Positions 8,426 to 17,981 are shown, counted from the stretch's first letter. The stretch is DNA of 64,000 bases from CBDCZY01 sp965224745 (GCA_965224745.1 CBDCZY010000002.1:806001-870000); one strand, 5' to 3'. The notes: a model not told the origin generated them from the letters alone. A program made the numbers and translations.

Positions 8426-9450
8426 TTAATGACTCCAAACTCTCGTAAACCTTCTTGTATTTCATGCAGTTCAATTAACAGACCATGAAGTTCTTCTTCA
8501 TTTAAGCGATGTGTATTGTGTGAATGATACTCATGCGACTGGCTTATAACCATATCACCTTCATCAAAAAACTTATTGTAATTCAAATCTCTTGTATCAG
8601 CAGGAATGCGATAATATCCTTCAATATCTTCTGCATGAACCATTTCTTCCTTTGTTAACAAAGACTCATATAACTTCTCACCATGACGTGTACCAATTAT
8701 TTTAATTGGATGATCTGGTTTTCCTAAAAGTTTAGTAACGGTATTCGCTAGTAATTCAATTGTTGAAGCAGGGGACTTCTGAACAAAAATATCGCCATTT
8801 ACACCATTTTTAAAAGCAAATAGAACAAGTTCAACAGCCTGATCTAAGCTCATCATAAACCGTGTCATAGCCGGGTCAGTAATAGTGATCGTATTTCCGT
8901 TTCTAACCTGTTCGATAAAAAGTGGGATCACTGATCCACGAGAAGCCATCACATTACCGTAACGAGTACAACAAATAGTAATATCCTTCTCATCTAAATT
9001 ACGAGACTTTGCCACAGCAACCCTTTCCATCATGGCTTTGGAAACCCCCATAGCATTAATGGGATAAACTGCTTTATCAGTACTCAATACAATAACTTTT
9101 CTTACACTTGCATTAATAGCACAATTTAAAACATTCTCAGTGCCTATTACATTTGTCTGTACCGCTTGCATAGGGTAAAACTCACATGAGGGTACTTGTT
9201 TAAGTGCCGCTGCATGAAACACATAATCCACACCACGAATAGCATCAATAATGGAATTAACATCACGCACATCACCAAGATAAAACTTCAGCTTTGGTTT
9301 ATTATATTTTTTACGCATATCATCCTGCTTCTTTTCATCACGTGAAAAGATCCGGATTTCTTTTATATCAGTATCCAAAAATCGACGTGATACGGCATTA
9401 CCGAAAGAACCCGTTCCACCCGTTATAAGTAGCGTTTTATTTTTAAACAT
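8422..9450 (-). CDS. UDP-GlcNAc 4,6-dehydratase/5-epimerase (CapE/FnlA/WbjB type)
   Basis: 342 residues. Short-chain dehydrogenase with TLLITGGTGSFGNAVSRRFL (NAD loop), VFHAAALKQVPSCEFYPMQ, and the catalytic segment VYPINAMGVSKAMMERVAVA, in which Met replaces the usual Tyr of YxxxK, as in CapE/FlaA1-like inverting dehydratases. The C-terminal SHEYHSHNTHRLNEEEL is typical of the CapE/WbjB branch. It catalyses the first committed step, UDP-GlcNAc to the 4-keto-6-deoxy-L-sugar. It is the first of three tightly packed sugar-nucleotide genes, 103 bases after the GT4 gene. Confidence 0.85.
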   Translation of the reverse strand: MFKNKTLLITGGTGSFGNAVSRRFLDTDIKEIRIFSRDEKKQDDMRKKYNKPKLKFYLGDVRDVNSIIDAIRGVDYVFHAAALKQVPSCEFYPMQAVQTNVIGTENVLNCAINASVRKVIVLSTDKAVYPINAMGVSKAMMERVAVAKSRNLDEKDITICCTRYGNVMASRGSVIPLFIEQVRNGNTITITDPAMTRFMMSLDQAVELVLFAFKNGVNGDIFVQKSPASTIELLANTVTKLLGKPDHPIKIIGTRHGEKLYESLLTKEEMVHAEDIEGYYRIPADTRDLNYNKFFDEGDMVISQSHEYHSHNTHRLNEEELHGLLIELHEIQEGLREFGVIK

Positions 9451-9553
9451 TGTTTTCCTTTTTCATAAAATATAATCCTGTATTCATATTTTTTATATGG
9501 AATGAGGCATGTAATATCGTAGAGCAAACTTTAGCCAAAAATTTCTCTTTTAT

Positions 9554-10714
9554 TTACTTTTCGACAACTGCACCTACATTCGAAAATAGTGTTTTATTTG
9601 CAGATCTTACTTCCTTGTTTTTACTAAATTCTTTAGCATATGCGTGAGCGTTTTCTCTAATTGTTTCAATTCTTGAATTTGTCATCCCTTTAAGTTCATT
9701 AATTGCATTAATAACATTTTTGGTATCGTCATAGTCAACATTCCAGCCAACCCCCTTTTTTTTCAACTCTAACCAAGGGGTATATGTGGAGAGGATAACG
9801 GGAGTACCTGCATAAAATGACTCAAAAATTACGTGCCCAAAGTTTTCCCCTTTGGTAAGAAATAAGAATGCATCATAATTGGATAGCGTTTTAAATACAG
9901 TACTATGATCAATAACCCCTTTATAGTTGGCCTTTATATTTTCAGGAAATTCATCAATAAGCTGCAAACATTTTTTCCAATAATGATGGTTTTCAATGGG
10001 ACCGTAAATATCATAACTAACCTCATACGATATACCACTATTTTTCAGAATATTTAAAGTAAGAGCTAAATTCTTTTTTTCAGATATTCTTGAAATAAAA
10101 ACCAATTTTAAGACTGAATCATCTTGTCTCTTTAAATTTGGTTTACCGTTTGGAGGCAAAGTAATATTAGGCGCCACTACAATTTTGGATGCTTTAAACT
10201 GTGCTTCTATATCCTCTTTTTCATATTCACTAGAAGCTTGCCACTTTATTTTCCTATATAGCATTCGTTTAGCTAAGAAAAGGTAAAAATATTTTTTCCT
10301 TTTCTTTAAAATTAAGGCTCCTTCTGAAAACTCCCCTCTAGGTGCAAGCACAATAGATTGCTTTACAATGCCAAGAGCTTTTAGAAAAATAATTCTAATA
10401 GACCATTTATACGAAAAAAAACTGTTCAAATAGATTGTATTGCAGCCAGACGAGTATATTAACTTTATTATATTTAAAATCCCCATTTTTACAGGAGACA
10501 AATAAATCACGTCAGTATTATTATATTTTGTCCATTCATCACATTTTATGTTTTCGTAGGGTCTAAAATCGCCTAAATCTCTGTCCATTGTGACAATACG
10601 AAAAAAGAAATCATTTCCTAACGCTTTAACCATATTAGAAACTGTAACAATCGGACCACCACCTTTATTACCAGGCAGATAATAGGGCGAAAAAATTAGT
10701 ATTTTATTTTCCAT
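9554..10714 (-). CDS. GT4-family glycosyltransferase
   Basis: 386 residues, GT-B fold. The N-terminus ILIFSPYYLPGNKGGGPIVT is the usual GT4 acceptor-domain start. The donor domain has LVFISRISEKKNLALTLNIL and the E-x7-E loop in GENFGHVIFESFYAGTPVIL. It overlaps the polymerase gene upstream by 11 bases. It probably adds one residue of the repeat unit; the donor and linkage cannot be read from the sequence. Confidence 0.85.
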   Translation of the reverse strand: MENKILIFSPYYLPGNKGGGPIVTVSNMVKALGNDFFFRIVTMDRDLGDFRPYENIKCDEWTKYNNTDVIYLSPVKMGILNIIKLIYSSGCNTIYLNSFFSYKWSIRIIFLKALGIVKQSIVLAPRGEFSEGALILKKRKKYFYLFLAKRMLYRKIKWQASSEYEKEDIEAQFKASKIVVAPNITLPPNGKPNLKRQDDSVLKLVFISRISEKKNLALTLNILKNSGISYEVSYDIYGPIENHHYWKKCLQLIDEFPENIKANYKGVIDHSTVFKTLSNYDAFLFLTKGENFGHVIFESFYAGTPVILSTYTPWLELKKKGVGWNVDYDDTKNVINAINELKGMTNSRIETIRENAHAYAKEFSKNKEVRSANKTLFSNVGAVVEK

Positions 10715-12050
10715 AGGTAAATTTCCTTATAAGACCATTATTTGAAAAAACCAGTTTTAGAAATGCCCAGGCAATAGAATAAGACATTAGAAACTGTACT
10801 ATTCTCAGGTTACTAATATGAAAATTTATTAAAACAAAGGCAAGCATGAATATGTTTAAAAGTGATGGCTTCTTTTTTACTCGATTATAAAATACCTTGT
10901 AGATTAGCCCTAAGAGAAACATCCATAAAATCACACCCAATATTCCAAAGTTAGCATAACCATTCCCTAATGTTTCTGGAGGAAATGACGAAGGGTACAT
11001 TTGGTGGAATGGCATGGGTGGTACTGCATTTATTCCATATAATAAAGTTCTTATATACACCCCTTCATCAACTGGCGGTTTATCAGGTAAAATAGAACTC
11101 GGAATAGGTGCCTGAGCTAAATCAAAATAAATCCTTCCAAACCAATAATTCTCAGAATTAAAATAATCAGTAATAAAAATATACGTATCCACATAACTCA
11201 AATTATTTAGAAATGTTCCCATATTCAAAATAAAATCAGTTAGAAATAAGGCTGGTTCATTCAAATAACTTTCAATAGCATCAGCTTTCCGGAGCATAAG
11301 TACAGAAATAAAATAGAAAAGTAATATTATCCCAAAAAGCACATGTTTAATGCTTATTCTTTCTATTTTCTTAATAGAATAGTTCCATAATACTAAGCTA
11401 ATAATAACTAAATGTATGAATGGTTTTCTTCCTCCAAATACTGTAAACATTACAAATGCCATTACAAACATGCATATTAGTAAAAAGATCTTTTTTTTAC
11501 TTTTCTTATATTTGAAAGAATACATAAAAATAAATATCGATAAATACATCATCATACTAAAAAGAAAAGATATATAACCTGTTCCTGCAGATAATTGCGT
11601 TCTTAATCCAATATTTCCTAATAAATTAAGTAAGCCTCCTGCCGCTTGAAGCTTAAAATAAAAAGAAATTGAAGCAATAATAAATGCTATAAATGAAAAA
11701 AATATCAATATCCTTTCAGCATGTTTTTCATCATTTTGGCTGATTAAGACGACTTGCTTAGGCGAGGAAATAGCATAGTAGCCAGAATAAAGGGATAAAC
11801 TACCTATAGATTGAACAAAAATATAATAAAAAGAGGCGTTATAGATTTTAGGAATACCTAAATACTGATATACAGAATAATGCATTATGCTTGGATCAAA
11901 TGATAAAGTTATCAAATAGGGAATGGTTGTTAATATTGTGAAAAATGAGTAAACTTTCAGAGGAGTAATAAATTCTTTTCTATTTAAAAAAAAGGGGATA
12001 AGCAGAACAAAGGTTAAACTAACGATGAACCCTGCAGACAGAAAACTCAT
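10704..12050 (-). CDS. wzy: Wzy-like O-antigen/capsule polymerase
   Basis: 448 residues, strongly hydrophobic, with about ten to twelve predicted membrane spans and a large polar loop around residues 265-360 (DTYIFITDYFNSENYWFGRI, then the proline-rich MPFHQMYPSSFPPETLGNGY). That layout is typical of Wzy polymerases, which join undecaprenyl-linked repeat units in the periplasm. Sequence conservation in this family is low, so the call rests on topology and position between flippase, acetyltransferase and transferase genes. It overlaps the acetyltransferase stop by 4 bases. Confidence 0.7.
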   Translation of the reverse strand: MSFLSAGFIVSLTFVLLIPFFLNRKEFITPLKVYSFFTILTTIPYLITLSFDPSIMHYSVYQYLGIPKIYNASFYYIFVQSIGSLSLYSGYYAISSPKQVVLISQNDEKHAERILIFFSFIAFIIASISFYFKLQAAGGLLNLLGNIGLRTQLSAGTGYISFLFSMMMYLSIFIFMYSFKYKKSKKKIFLLICMFVMAFVMFTVFGGRKPFIHLVIISLVLWNYSIKKIERISIKHVLFGIILLFYFISVLMLRKADAIESYLNEPALFLTDFILNMGTFLNNLSYVDTYIFITDYFNSENYWFGRIYFDLAQAPIPSSILPDKPPVDEGVYIRTLLYGINAVPPMPFHQMYPSSFPPETLGNGYANFGILGVILWMFLLGLIYKVFYNRVKKKPSLLNIFMLAFVLINFHISNLRIVQFLMSYSIAWAFLKLVFSNNGLIRKFTYGK

Positions 12051-12613
12051 TTTATTTTTCTTGCTGGATTTCCAGCAAATACACCTGGAATTTCAATTGA
12101 CTTAGGAACAATTGATCCTGCGGCTATAATTGTTCCTTCGGATATTAAAGTACATTTTTCTAAAATAATGACTCTAACACCAATCCATACATTTGAACCT
12201 ATTACCTTAGAAAGTCCAACAGGAACACTCCTAGGATCTAGACCATGAGAATGAGAATAAATTAATGCTTCATCAGAAATGAGTGTTTTTTCGCCAATAA
12301 TAAGACCTCCTGTGTGATCTAGTCGTACGTTTTTGTTAATATGCACATAATTAGCAATTTTTAAGGGAGAACCTTTTTTTTCAGCAATCATAATAGTTCC
12401 ACTTCCTATAAAGCAATTGTCCCCTATTGATACTTGTGTGGGTTGTTCAATTTTTACACCCAGTTCAATAGTTGAATTTCCCCCAAGTTTATTAAGATGC
12501 CACCTCCACCACCAAGTATTTAGACTATTGCCAACTTTTATTAAAACTCTAACTGGTAACCTGAATATTGCTAACGCTATACCACTATTACGAACTAAGT
12601 TTACAATTCTCAT
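12047..12613 (-). CDS. Left-handed beta-helix (hexapeptide) O-acetyltransferase
   Basis: 188 residues. Repeated hexapeptides run from about residue 45 to the end (VKIEQPTQVSIGDNCFIGSG, IIGEKTLISDEALIYSH, then IGSNVWIGVRVIILEKC and GVFAGNPARKIK). The catalytic-type His lies in IYSHSHGLDP. It is similar in design to WcaF/Maa-type sugar acetyltransferases and probably O-acetylates the repeat unit. It overlaps the flippase gene by 26 bases upstream and the polymerase gene by 4 bases downstream. Confidence 0.8.
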   Translation of the reverse strand: MRIVNLVRNSGIALAIFRLPVRVLIKVGNSLNTWWWRWHLNKLGGNSTIELGVKIEQPTQVSIGDNCFIGSGTIMIAEKKGSPLKIANYVHINKNVRLDHTGGLIIGEKTLISDEALIYSHSHGLDPRSVPVGLSKVIGSNVWIGVRVIILEKCTLISEGTIIAAGSIVPKSIEIPGVFAGNPARKIK

Positions 12614-13853
12614 CCCTGTTTTTTTTCCTTTTTTTTAAAATAATTTTTGTTACTATTGATAAATTAATCATAAAACGTAACCCCATACCTATTACAATTC
12701 CCCAGGCAATGCCAATAATCCCTAGGTCAACAAGAAAGATAGCGCTAGCAAAACTAGCAATAAAAGAAAGAGCATTACTAAAAGTTTGATACTTAAACGA
12801 ACGGGTAGCATTTATTAGACACCCGGCTATTCCTGCCCCATACCATAGTGTCGCTGCTAGCATTATCACTACAAATAAACTTTGATATACTTCATATTCT
12901 ATCCCATACAAAAGGTATAAAACTTTATCACCCACTATAAAGGCAATAGCAATACCAAAAAACCCAATAAAAAGACTAGAAAATACTGAAGTAATTCCTA
13001 CTTTTATATATTGCGTGAAATTATTTTCTTGATAAAGCAGCGCAAGCCTTGGTGTTATTACATATCCTATCGCCCCAACAATAGTTCCTCCTGCAACCAT
13101 AAAATAGGCCACTGAAGAAAAATACCCAAGTTGTTCTAAACCAAATTTATATTCAATCAGGTATTTTGCGGAGTTAATAGTTAATGAATCAAATAAAATT
13201 GCAAAACTCAAAGGTAAAGTTAATAAGATTAATGATGTAAATCCTTTTTTATTATTATTTGTATCAGGTATTTTTAACGTTTGTTTTTTTATAATCCCTA
13301 ACAATAATAACCAAAATATTAATATTAATAACGAGCTATAGAAAAGTGAATCCAACCACATATAGCCCAAAAGAAAACAAAATACCAATGAAACACCTTT
13401 AAAAGTAACTACTTGAGAAATTGTATTATGTTTTTCGCTTTTTTGAAATAATCCGAGATAAATATCTATAATTGACTCAACTCCTTTTCCAAGAGCAACC
13501 ATTATTACAATAAATAATGTAGTCGTACTTTTCTGCGTATAAATTGATACGAGAGATAATATTACAAGTGAAAGGAAGGTTAACCAACACCTAAGAACTT
13601 CATATTCCTGAAAAGAATACTTATTATTCTGATCCGTTGCGATAGCAACCCTTAAATTTAAACTAAAAAACTGGATAATAGGAGCAGAAATAGCTAACGC
13701 AAAACTATAGATACCCACCTCACTTACGCTACCAAACCTGGCAATTATCATAAGTGTTACCCATTGACATGCAGCATATGTAATATTGCTAATAGCAACC
13801 CAGGAAATATTTTTTTTTACTGAAGCCTGTTTATTAGCCTTTTTTGTTTTCAT
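12588..13853 (-). CDS. wzx: Wzx-type lipid-linked oligosaccharide flippase
   Basis: 421 residues with about twelve membrane spans. The N-terminal NISWVAISNITYAACQWVTL and ARFGSVSEVGIYSFALAISA are the characteristic polysaccharide-biosynthesis (MOP/PST) opening. It would move undecaprenyl-linked repeat units to the periplasmic face for Wzy. It is the first gene of the continuous minus-strand block 13853-5236, so the operon promoter should lie in 13854-14037, just before IS remnants. Any genes that once preceded it have been separated by those insertions. Confidence 0.8.
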   Translation of the reverse strand: MKTKKANKQASVKKNISWVAISNITYAACQWVTLMIIARFGSVSEVGIYSFALAISAPIIQFFSLNLRVAIATDQNNKYSFQEYEVLRCWLTFLSLVILSLVSIYTQKSTTTLFIVIMVALGKGVESIIDIYLGLFQKSEKHNTISQVVTFKGVSLVFCFLLGYMWLDSLFYSSLLILIFWLLLLGIIKKQTLKIPDTNNNKKGFTSLILLTLPLSFAILFDSLTINSAKYLIEYKFGLEQLGYFSSVAYFMVAGGTIVGAIGYVITPRLALLYQENNFTQYIKVGITSVFSSLFIGFFGIAIAFIVGDKVLYLLYGIEYEVYQSLFVVIMLAATLWYGAGIAGCLINATRSFKYQTFSNALSFIASFASAIFLVDLGIIGIAWGIVIGMGLRFMINLSIVTKIILKKRKKNRDENCKLSS

Positions 13854-14037
13854 ATTCTATGAGATCTTAAAAATATATCTAACAGTCTGTCAATTTGGTC
13901 TAACTCTCTAATCCACACTTAGAAAGTGTATACAGAGTGTTAGCCTTTATATCCTAATAGCATCTTCACCTATAAGTTACATCAGTGTTTCCATATTAAC
14001 CTCCCCTGTGGAACCAATCTCGCCACACACACATAAA

Positions 14038-14161
14038 CCTAAAAAAATCAGTTGAGTCTGCCCCTGCCTACTAAATTCAGCATTAAATTGACAGCTTGTT
14101 CTGAGTTGTGTCGTTAATTTTCACTGATAAATTAGACCATCAGGTGGCCTTAAAATCGTAG
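14038..14161 (-). mobile_element. End fragment of a DDE-transposase IS (TIR CCTAAAAAAATCAGTT)
   Basis: Begins with the terminal repeat CCTAAAAAAATCAGTT. On the minus strand it encodes the transposase C-terminus ILRPPDGLIYQ-stop, almost identical to the fragment at 50553-50968. It is cut at base 14161 by the IS that begins at 14162. The same terminal repeat bounds the 182-bp MITEs at 26783 and 30738. Confidence 0.7.
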
Positions 14162-15543
14162 AGTTGTCCAATATAAAATGAGTCTGAACCAGCCACTTAT
14201 TTCCAACATAAAATGAGCCTGAAATAGCTTTTCTGTTCATAATCTATCTTATGAAAACGATTATGAACATAGATAACTTAACTCAAATAGAACACCTTGA
14301 AGCCTTTTTAGAAGGCAATCAACAGATAGCCTATTCAGTGCCGGGTGATAAAGCTGAGCGGTATCGCTTGATACAAAGAGTGCTCGTCAAATTTGACTAC
14401 CTATCTTGCAATAAAAAGGACAAGGGGATTATTCGCCGGTTTCTTATCAAACTCACCGGTTATTCTCGACAGCAGCTATCTCGTCTTATTAGGCAATACC
14501 GTAAAACGGGTTATATCAAGCACACACCAGCAAGAGACAATGGTTTTCATCAAAAATACACACAGAAAGATATTCGCTTGCTGGCAAAAATAGATGAGCT
14601 ACACGAGACACCTTGTGGACATGCTGTTAAAAAAATCATTGAGCGCTCCTATCAAGTTTACCAAGAGAATCAGTATCAAAATCTGAGCACGCTTTCTGTT
14701 TCGCATTTATACAATCTCAGAACCTCAACAACCTACCAGCGTCAACGGACAAATTTTGAAAAAACCAAACCCAGACAGCAGATTGCCATCGGTGAAAGAA
14801 GAAAGCCCCAACCTAATGGACAGCCAGGTTATCTCCGCATTGATACCGTTCACCAAGGTGATTTGGACAAGAAAAAAGGCGTTTATCATATCAATGTGGT
14901 CGATGAAATCACTCAGTTTGAAATGATTTTGTCGGTTGAAAAAATTAGTGAATTTTTTTTAATCCCCGCACTGGAGCAATTTCTGGAAACCTTTCCATTT
15001 ATTATCAAAGGGTTCCATTCTGACAATGGCTCGGAATATATCAACAAGCCTGTAGAAAAGCTGCTCAACAAGCTATTGATTGAAATGACTAAATCACGCT
15101 CCCGACAAACCAATGATAATGCACTGGTTGAAGGTAAAAATGCAGCCGTCGTTAGAAAGATATTTGGTTATACTCATATCCCACAAAAATGGGCGAAAAG
15201 GATAAATGAATTCAATATCAACTTTTTGTACCCCTATATCAACTACCATCGACCTTGCTTTTTCCCTGAAATTATCATCGATGACAAAGGAAAACAGCGC
15301 AAACAATACCGATATGAAAACATGATGACACCTTATGACAAGCTAAAATCACTGCCTGATAGTGAGAAATATTTGAAGCCTGGGCTAAGCTTTGCAATAC
15401 TTGATTTAGTTGCCATGGAAATGACGGATAATCAGGCGGCTAAAAACGGAAAAACTAAAACTTTTTAACCAGATTTTTGAACAGAAAAATAGGGCTTAAC
15501 TTTTTATGCTCATTTCAGACTCATTTCTTAATTGGAAAATACT
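14162..15543 (+). mobile_element. 1.38-kb integrase-core IS, diverged copy 1
   Basis: Ends AGTTGTCCAATATAAAATGA (left) and, on the complementary strand of the right end, AGTATTTTCCAATTAAGAAA. These are imperfect inverted repeats matching the two intact copies at 21498-22885 and 51141-52528. The left end carries two spaced copies of the ATGAGxCTGAA block, probably transposase binding sites. No target duplication is seen (left flank CGTAG, right flank TAAGT), so one side has been rearranged. The right end is fused into the Rpn gene. Confidence 0.8.
14251..15468 (+). CDS. Integrase-core (rve) transposase, C-terminus frameshifted
   Basis: 405 residues. N-terminal helix-turn-helix region (KLTGYSRQQLSRLIRQYR) and a DDE integrase core: D in YLRIDTVHQGD, D in GFHSDNGSEYIN, E in NALVEGKNAAVVRK. 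It is about 85-90% alike to the 417-residue transposase of the other two copies. The end differs: after DNQAA the reading frame has slipped, giving KNGKTKTF instead of IILKKERQKLFNQ. The catalytic domain is complete, but this copy is probably inactive. I could not assign it to a named IS family with certainty. Confidence 0.8.
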   Translation: MKTIMNIDNLTQIEHLEAFLEGNQQIAYSVPGDKAERYRLIQRVLVKFDYLSCNKKDKGIIRRFLIKLTGYSRQQLSRLIRQYRKTGYIKHTPARDNGFHQKYTQKDIRLLAKIDELHETPCGHAVKKIIERSYQVYQENQYQNLSTLSVSHLYNLRTSTTYQRQRTNFEKTKPRQQIAIGERRKPQPNGQPGYLRIDTVHQGDLDKKKGVYHINVVDEITQFEMILSVEKISEFFLIPALEQFLETFPFIIKGFHSDNGSEYINKPVEKLLNKLLIEMTKSRSRQTNDNALVEGKNAAVVRKIFGYTHIPQKWAKRINEFNINFLYPYINYHRPCFFPEIIIDDKGKQRKQYRYENMMTPYDKLKSLPDSEKYLKPGLSFAILDLVAMEMTDNQAAKNGKTKTF

Positions 15544-16419
15544 TAAGTATTTAATTTCTGTTAATTTTAAACCTGTTACTTCCGCGATTGTATCAACAGT
15601 AGCTCCTGTTTTAGCTAATTTAAGCGCAATGTCCTTGGCCGCTTTGTCCATACCTTCTACTTTCCCTTCTGCTTTTCCTTCGCTATAGCCGTCGCCGAAT
15701 GAAGATTCAAACATGCTGGCTTGATAATGGAGGTCTTCCTGGTAGTGCTGGTAAGCTTTCTGTTCTTCTTCAGGTAGCTTCATGATACTCAATTTTTCTT
15801 CAGCTTCTTTTAAGCCCTTGGCGCTGAAGGTTTCTTTTATTTCTTCATTTTTTAGAAAGTAAATCCATTCGTCTAAGGTATCTTTGGCAATGTCGTTAAA
15901 GCGGTTGATTTTTATCAGGTAGTATTCCGGATAAAGCGATTCTATGGTGCTTTTTTGGAATAGTTGTTGTTGTTTTTCATTTAATTCCAGCCGGTCGTGT
16001 TGATGCAGTCCGATAAAGTTGGTGGTGCCTTTGTAGATATAATCTTTGCCACTGCCGAGATCGAAGTAAAGAATGTTGATAGAGATGACTTTCGTTATGC
16101 CTGCATAAGCACTGCCTGCTTCCATGTATTCTATAGCGGTTTTCGATACACCATAGAATATGCGCTGCAAGTAGTCATATTCCCTATCATATTGTATTTC
16201 TATGATGATTATTTCTTCTTTGCTGTTACGTACTTTGAGGTCAACCCGGTTAAATTTGTCGGCATGATAGGTTTTGTTGCTTTCACTTTCCAAAACTTCC
16301 AATATAGCGATGTCTTCCTTGAGCAATTCGCTCAGGAATCCTTCCAAGATGCCAAAATTGGCTTTGCTGCGCAATAAGCGCTTAATAGCCCAGTCAAATG
16401 TGATAAGTTTTCTTTTCAT
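15496..16419 (-). CDS. Rpn-family PD-(D/E)XK nuclease (transposase_31 type), copy 1
   Basis: 307 residues. The Rpn core is complete: FDWAIKRLLRSKANFGILEG, D60 in NRVDLKVRN, the E-x-Q of IIIEIQYDREYDYLQRI (E74, Q76) and the helical tail with a GKAEGKVEG repeat. Rpn proteins are RecA-independent recombination-promoting nucleases in E. coli. The copy at 31343-32278 is nearly identical over the first 230 residues. The last residues, SIFQLRNESEMSIKS, are not Rpn sequence: they are encoded by the end of the IS at 14162-15543, which supplies the stop codon. Activity should be unaffected if the tail is dispensable. Confidence 0.85.
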   Translation of the reverse strand: MKRKLITFDWAIKRLLRSKANFGILEGFLSELLKEDIAILEVLESESNKTYHADKFNRVDLKVRNSKEEIIIIEIQYDREYDYLQRIFYGVSKTAIEYMEAGSAYAGITKVISINILYFDLGSGKDYIYKGTTNFIGLHQHDRLELNEKQQQLFQKSTIESLYPEYYLIKINRFNDIAKDTLDEWIYFLKNEEIKETFSAKGLKEAEEKLSIMKLPEEEQKAYQHYQEDLHYQASMFESSFGDGYSEGKAEGKVEGMDKAAKDIALKLAKTGATVDTIAEVTGLKLTEIKYLSIFQLRNESEMSIKS

Positions 16420-16504
16420 TTTATATCAACGGCGTTGGGTAGCCTTGGTCTCTATTGAAAGACTTGATTGTTCTTTATTTTTCATCGCTATCTTTTATCA
16501 GGAA

Positions 16505-16600
16505 CCGCTAAAACCCCTCGTCGACAAGCTTGGTGCGAACGGTGATACATTAAAACCAATAAATTAGCCGTTCGTGCTGAGCTTGTCGAAGCATGGACAA
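16505..16600. repeat. REP-like palindrome pair upstream of Rpn copy 1
   Basis: CTCGTCGACAAGCTTGGTGC-GAACGG at about 16516 faces CCGTTCGTGCTGAGCTTGTC-GAAGCATG at about 16566. Together they form an inverted repeat. The same unit (CTTCGACAAGCTCAGTACGA-ACG) recurs at about 24987 and 32427, always near an Rpn gene or remnant. Confidence 0.6.
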
Positions 16601-16650
16601 CCAGTTTTTAGAGGAATACACCAAATAAATGCCTGTCAGGTTTCACACCA

Positions 16651-17031
16651 TTATTTTGCTTGAATCATTGCAATATTTGAACTTTCTGGATTCACCATTA
16701 AACTTTTTGTTGCTGAATGAATAACCACATCCATATCTTCCATCGGTATAGCACCCAATAATACTCCATCACCCAAAACCATTGCACCAACGAATGCTGT
16801 TCGATTCTGAAATTGCACCTTAATCGGCCCTGCATAGGGTATTAATTGTTTACTTCCGTCCGCCAGCGATACTTCTCTATGTTCAAGTGGTTTTAACTTG
16901 AGCTGGAGGGCCAAATGTTATGGTATGCATAAGTGCAAAGCGCCTGTATCAACGTGCGCACGTGCTTTGATTGATATTAGCTCTGGCAAAATCGGATTGG
17001 AAACAAAAACATTGGCATAAATAAGTCCCAT
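16651..17031 (-). pseudogene. Retropepsin-like aspartic protease with in-frame stop
   Basis: Reading from the ATG at 17031, the frame gives MGLIYANVFVSNPILPELIS, the catalytic HVDTGALHLCIP (D28-T-G), then TAA at codon 38. It continues unbroken as HLALQLKLKPLEHREVSLAD and ends with LLGAIPMEDMDVVIH and a stop at 16651. Total length, 126 codons, equals the intact family member at 32569-32988 allowing for its insert. Clan AA bacterial proteases of this size act as homodimers. One base change (or a sequencing error) would restore it. It lies between Uma2 and Rpn. Confidence 0.75.
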
Positions 17032-17292
17032 AACTTTTTACCTCATTATATTTATGTATCTGACCAGGACTATAACGCCCCTCAAACTGAATAGATATCT
17101 TCTTTGTCTTTCCCCTTGATCAGCAATGCAGGTAGTTCGCTCAAACGCATCCTTTATTTCTTAAAAAGTTTAGATAAATTTGATTCAATTGATATTGAAT
17201 AAGTTATTAATCATTTTTTCATCCAAAGCCCCAAGCAACTTTCTATTTTTATAAAAAACATCATTTGGGTTACTTTGCGATAATCAATAGAG

Positions 17293-17760
17293 TTAGGCCA
17301 ATCCTTTTAAATCTATCTCAAAATTTGATTGGGGTTGTTGGCCTTGTGAGGTATGGTAAGTTACCTGACGATCCTCTGTTACTAGCCACACTTCTATTGC
17401 CCCCGCTTCTAAAAATAATTCGACCTTACCCATCATTTCTCCTCGGGTATTTGAAGGTGAAATAATCTCCACACATAATTCTGGTGCTGATGATGCGTAA
17501 ATATCTTTTATATGCTTTTGTACATATTCTTTAGAGCCCCAAGCTACGTCTGGCACGCGGACTCCTTTCGTTGTTTGTACTGCAAGCTCAGTAAAGACTT
17601 CGCCCTCTAATTGATTACCCAATAATTTAGTTAACCTTCCTTGCAATAAACTATGCATAAACGAAGCCGGAGACATTTCTATTAAACCTTTTTCATTCAA
17701 TTCTATTTTATAAGGAAGATCGCGTAAAGATTTGTCTGCCAATACGTCTTGCCATTGCAT
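17293..17760 (-). CDS. Uma2-family putative endonuclease
   Basis: 155 residues from the ATG at 17760 (MQWQDVLADKSLRDLPYKIE). The frame could start 12 residues earlier at 17796, but the paralogue at 30598-31258 begins MQWSEVINNPLL, which fixes the start. Catalytic PD in GVRVPDVAWGSKEYV and E in SAPELCVEIISPSN, then KVELFLEAGAIEVWLVTEDR. It belongs to the upstream end of the first Uma2, protease, Rpn trio. The promoter should lie in 17797-17981, shared divergently with the Phd/PIN operon. Confidence 0.85.
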   Translation of the reverse strand: MQWQDVLADKSLRDLPYKIELNEKGLIEMSPASFMHSLLQGRLTKLLGNQLEGEVFTELAVQTTKGVRVPDVAWGSKEYVQKHIKDIYASSAPELCVEIISPSNTRGEMMGKVELFLEAGAIEVWLVTEDRQVTYHTSQGQQPQSNFEIDLKGLA

Positions 17761-17981
17761 TTTAACCACCCACTCAGTGAATAACGCAGGAATCATTTGA
17801 GTCTATGGGATCAAACTATCCTTAATATAAATTAACATACCTTGATGCTAAAGTTTTAAGCATTTAGTTTGACTATGTTGCTGTAACAGTTGGAAGCCAG
17901 TTCTGCGTTTATTTCGGCATTGAAAAGTTTTCTTAAATAAACTAGACTAAACTAAGTCTTTTTTTAAATTAGTGTCTCATC

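Noticed and set aside
16915..16917. Recoding of the TAA in the protease gene
   Set aside because: TAA is not a selenocysteine or pyrrolysine codon and no recoding element is visible; mutation or error is simpler.
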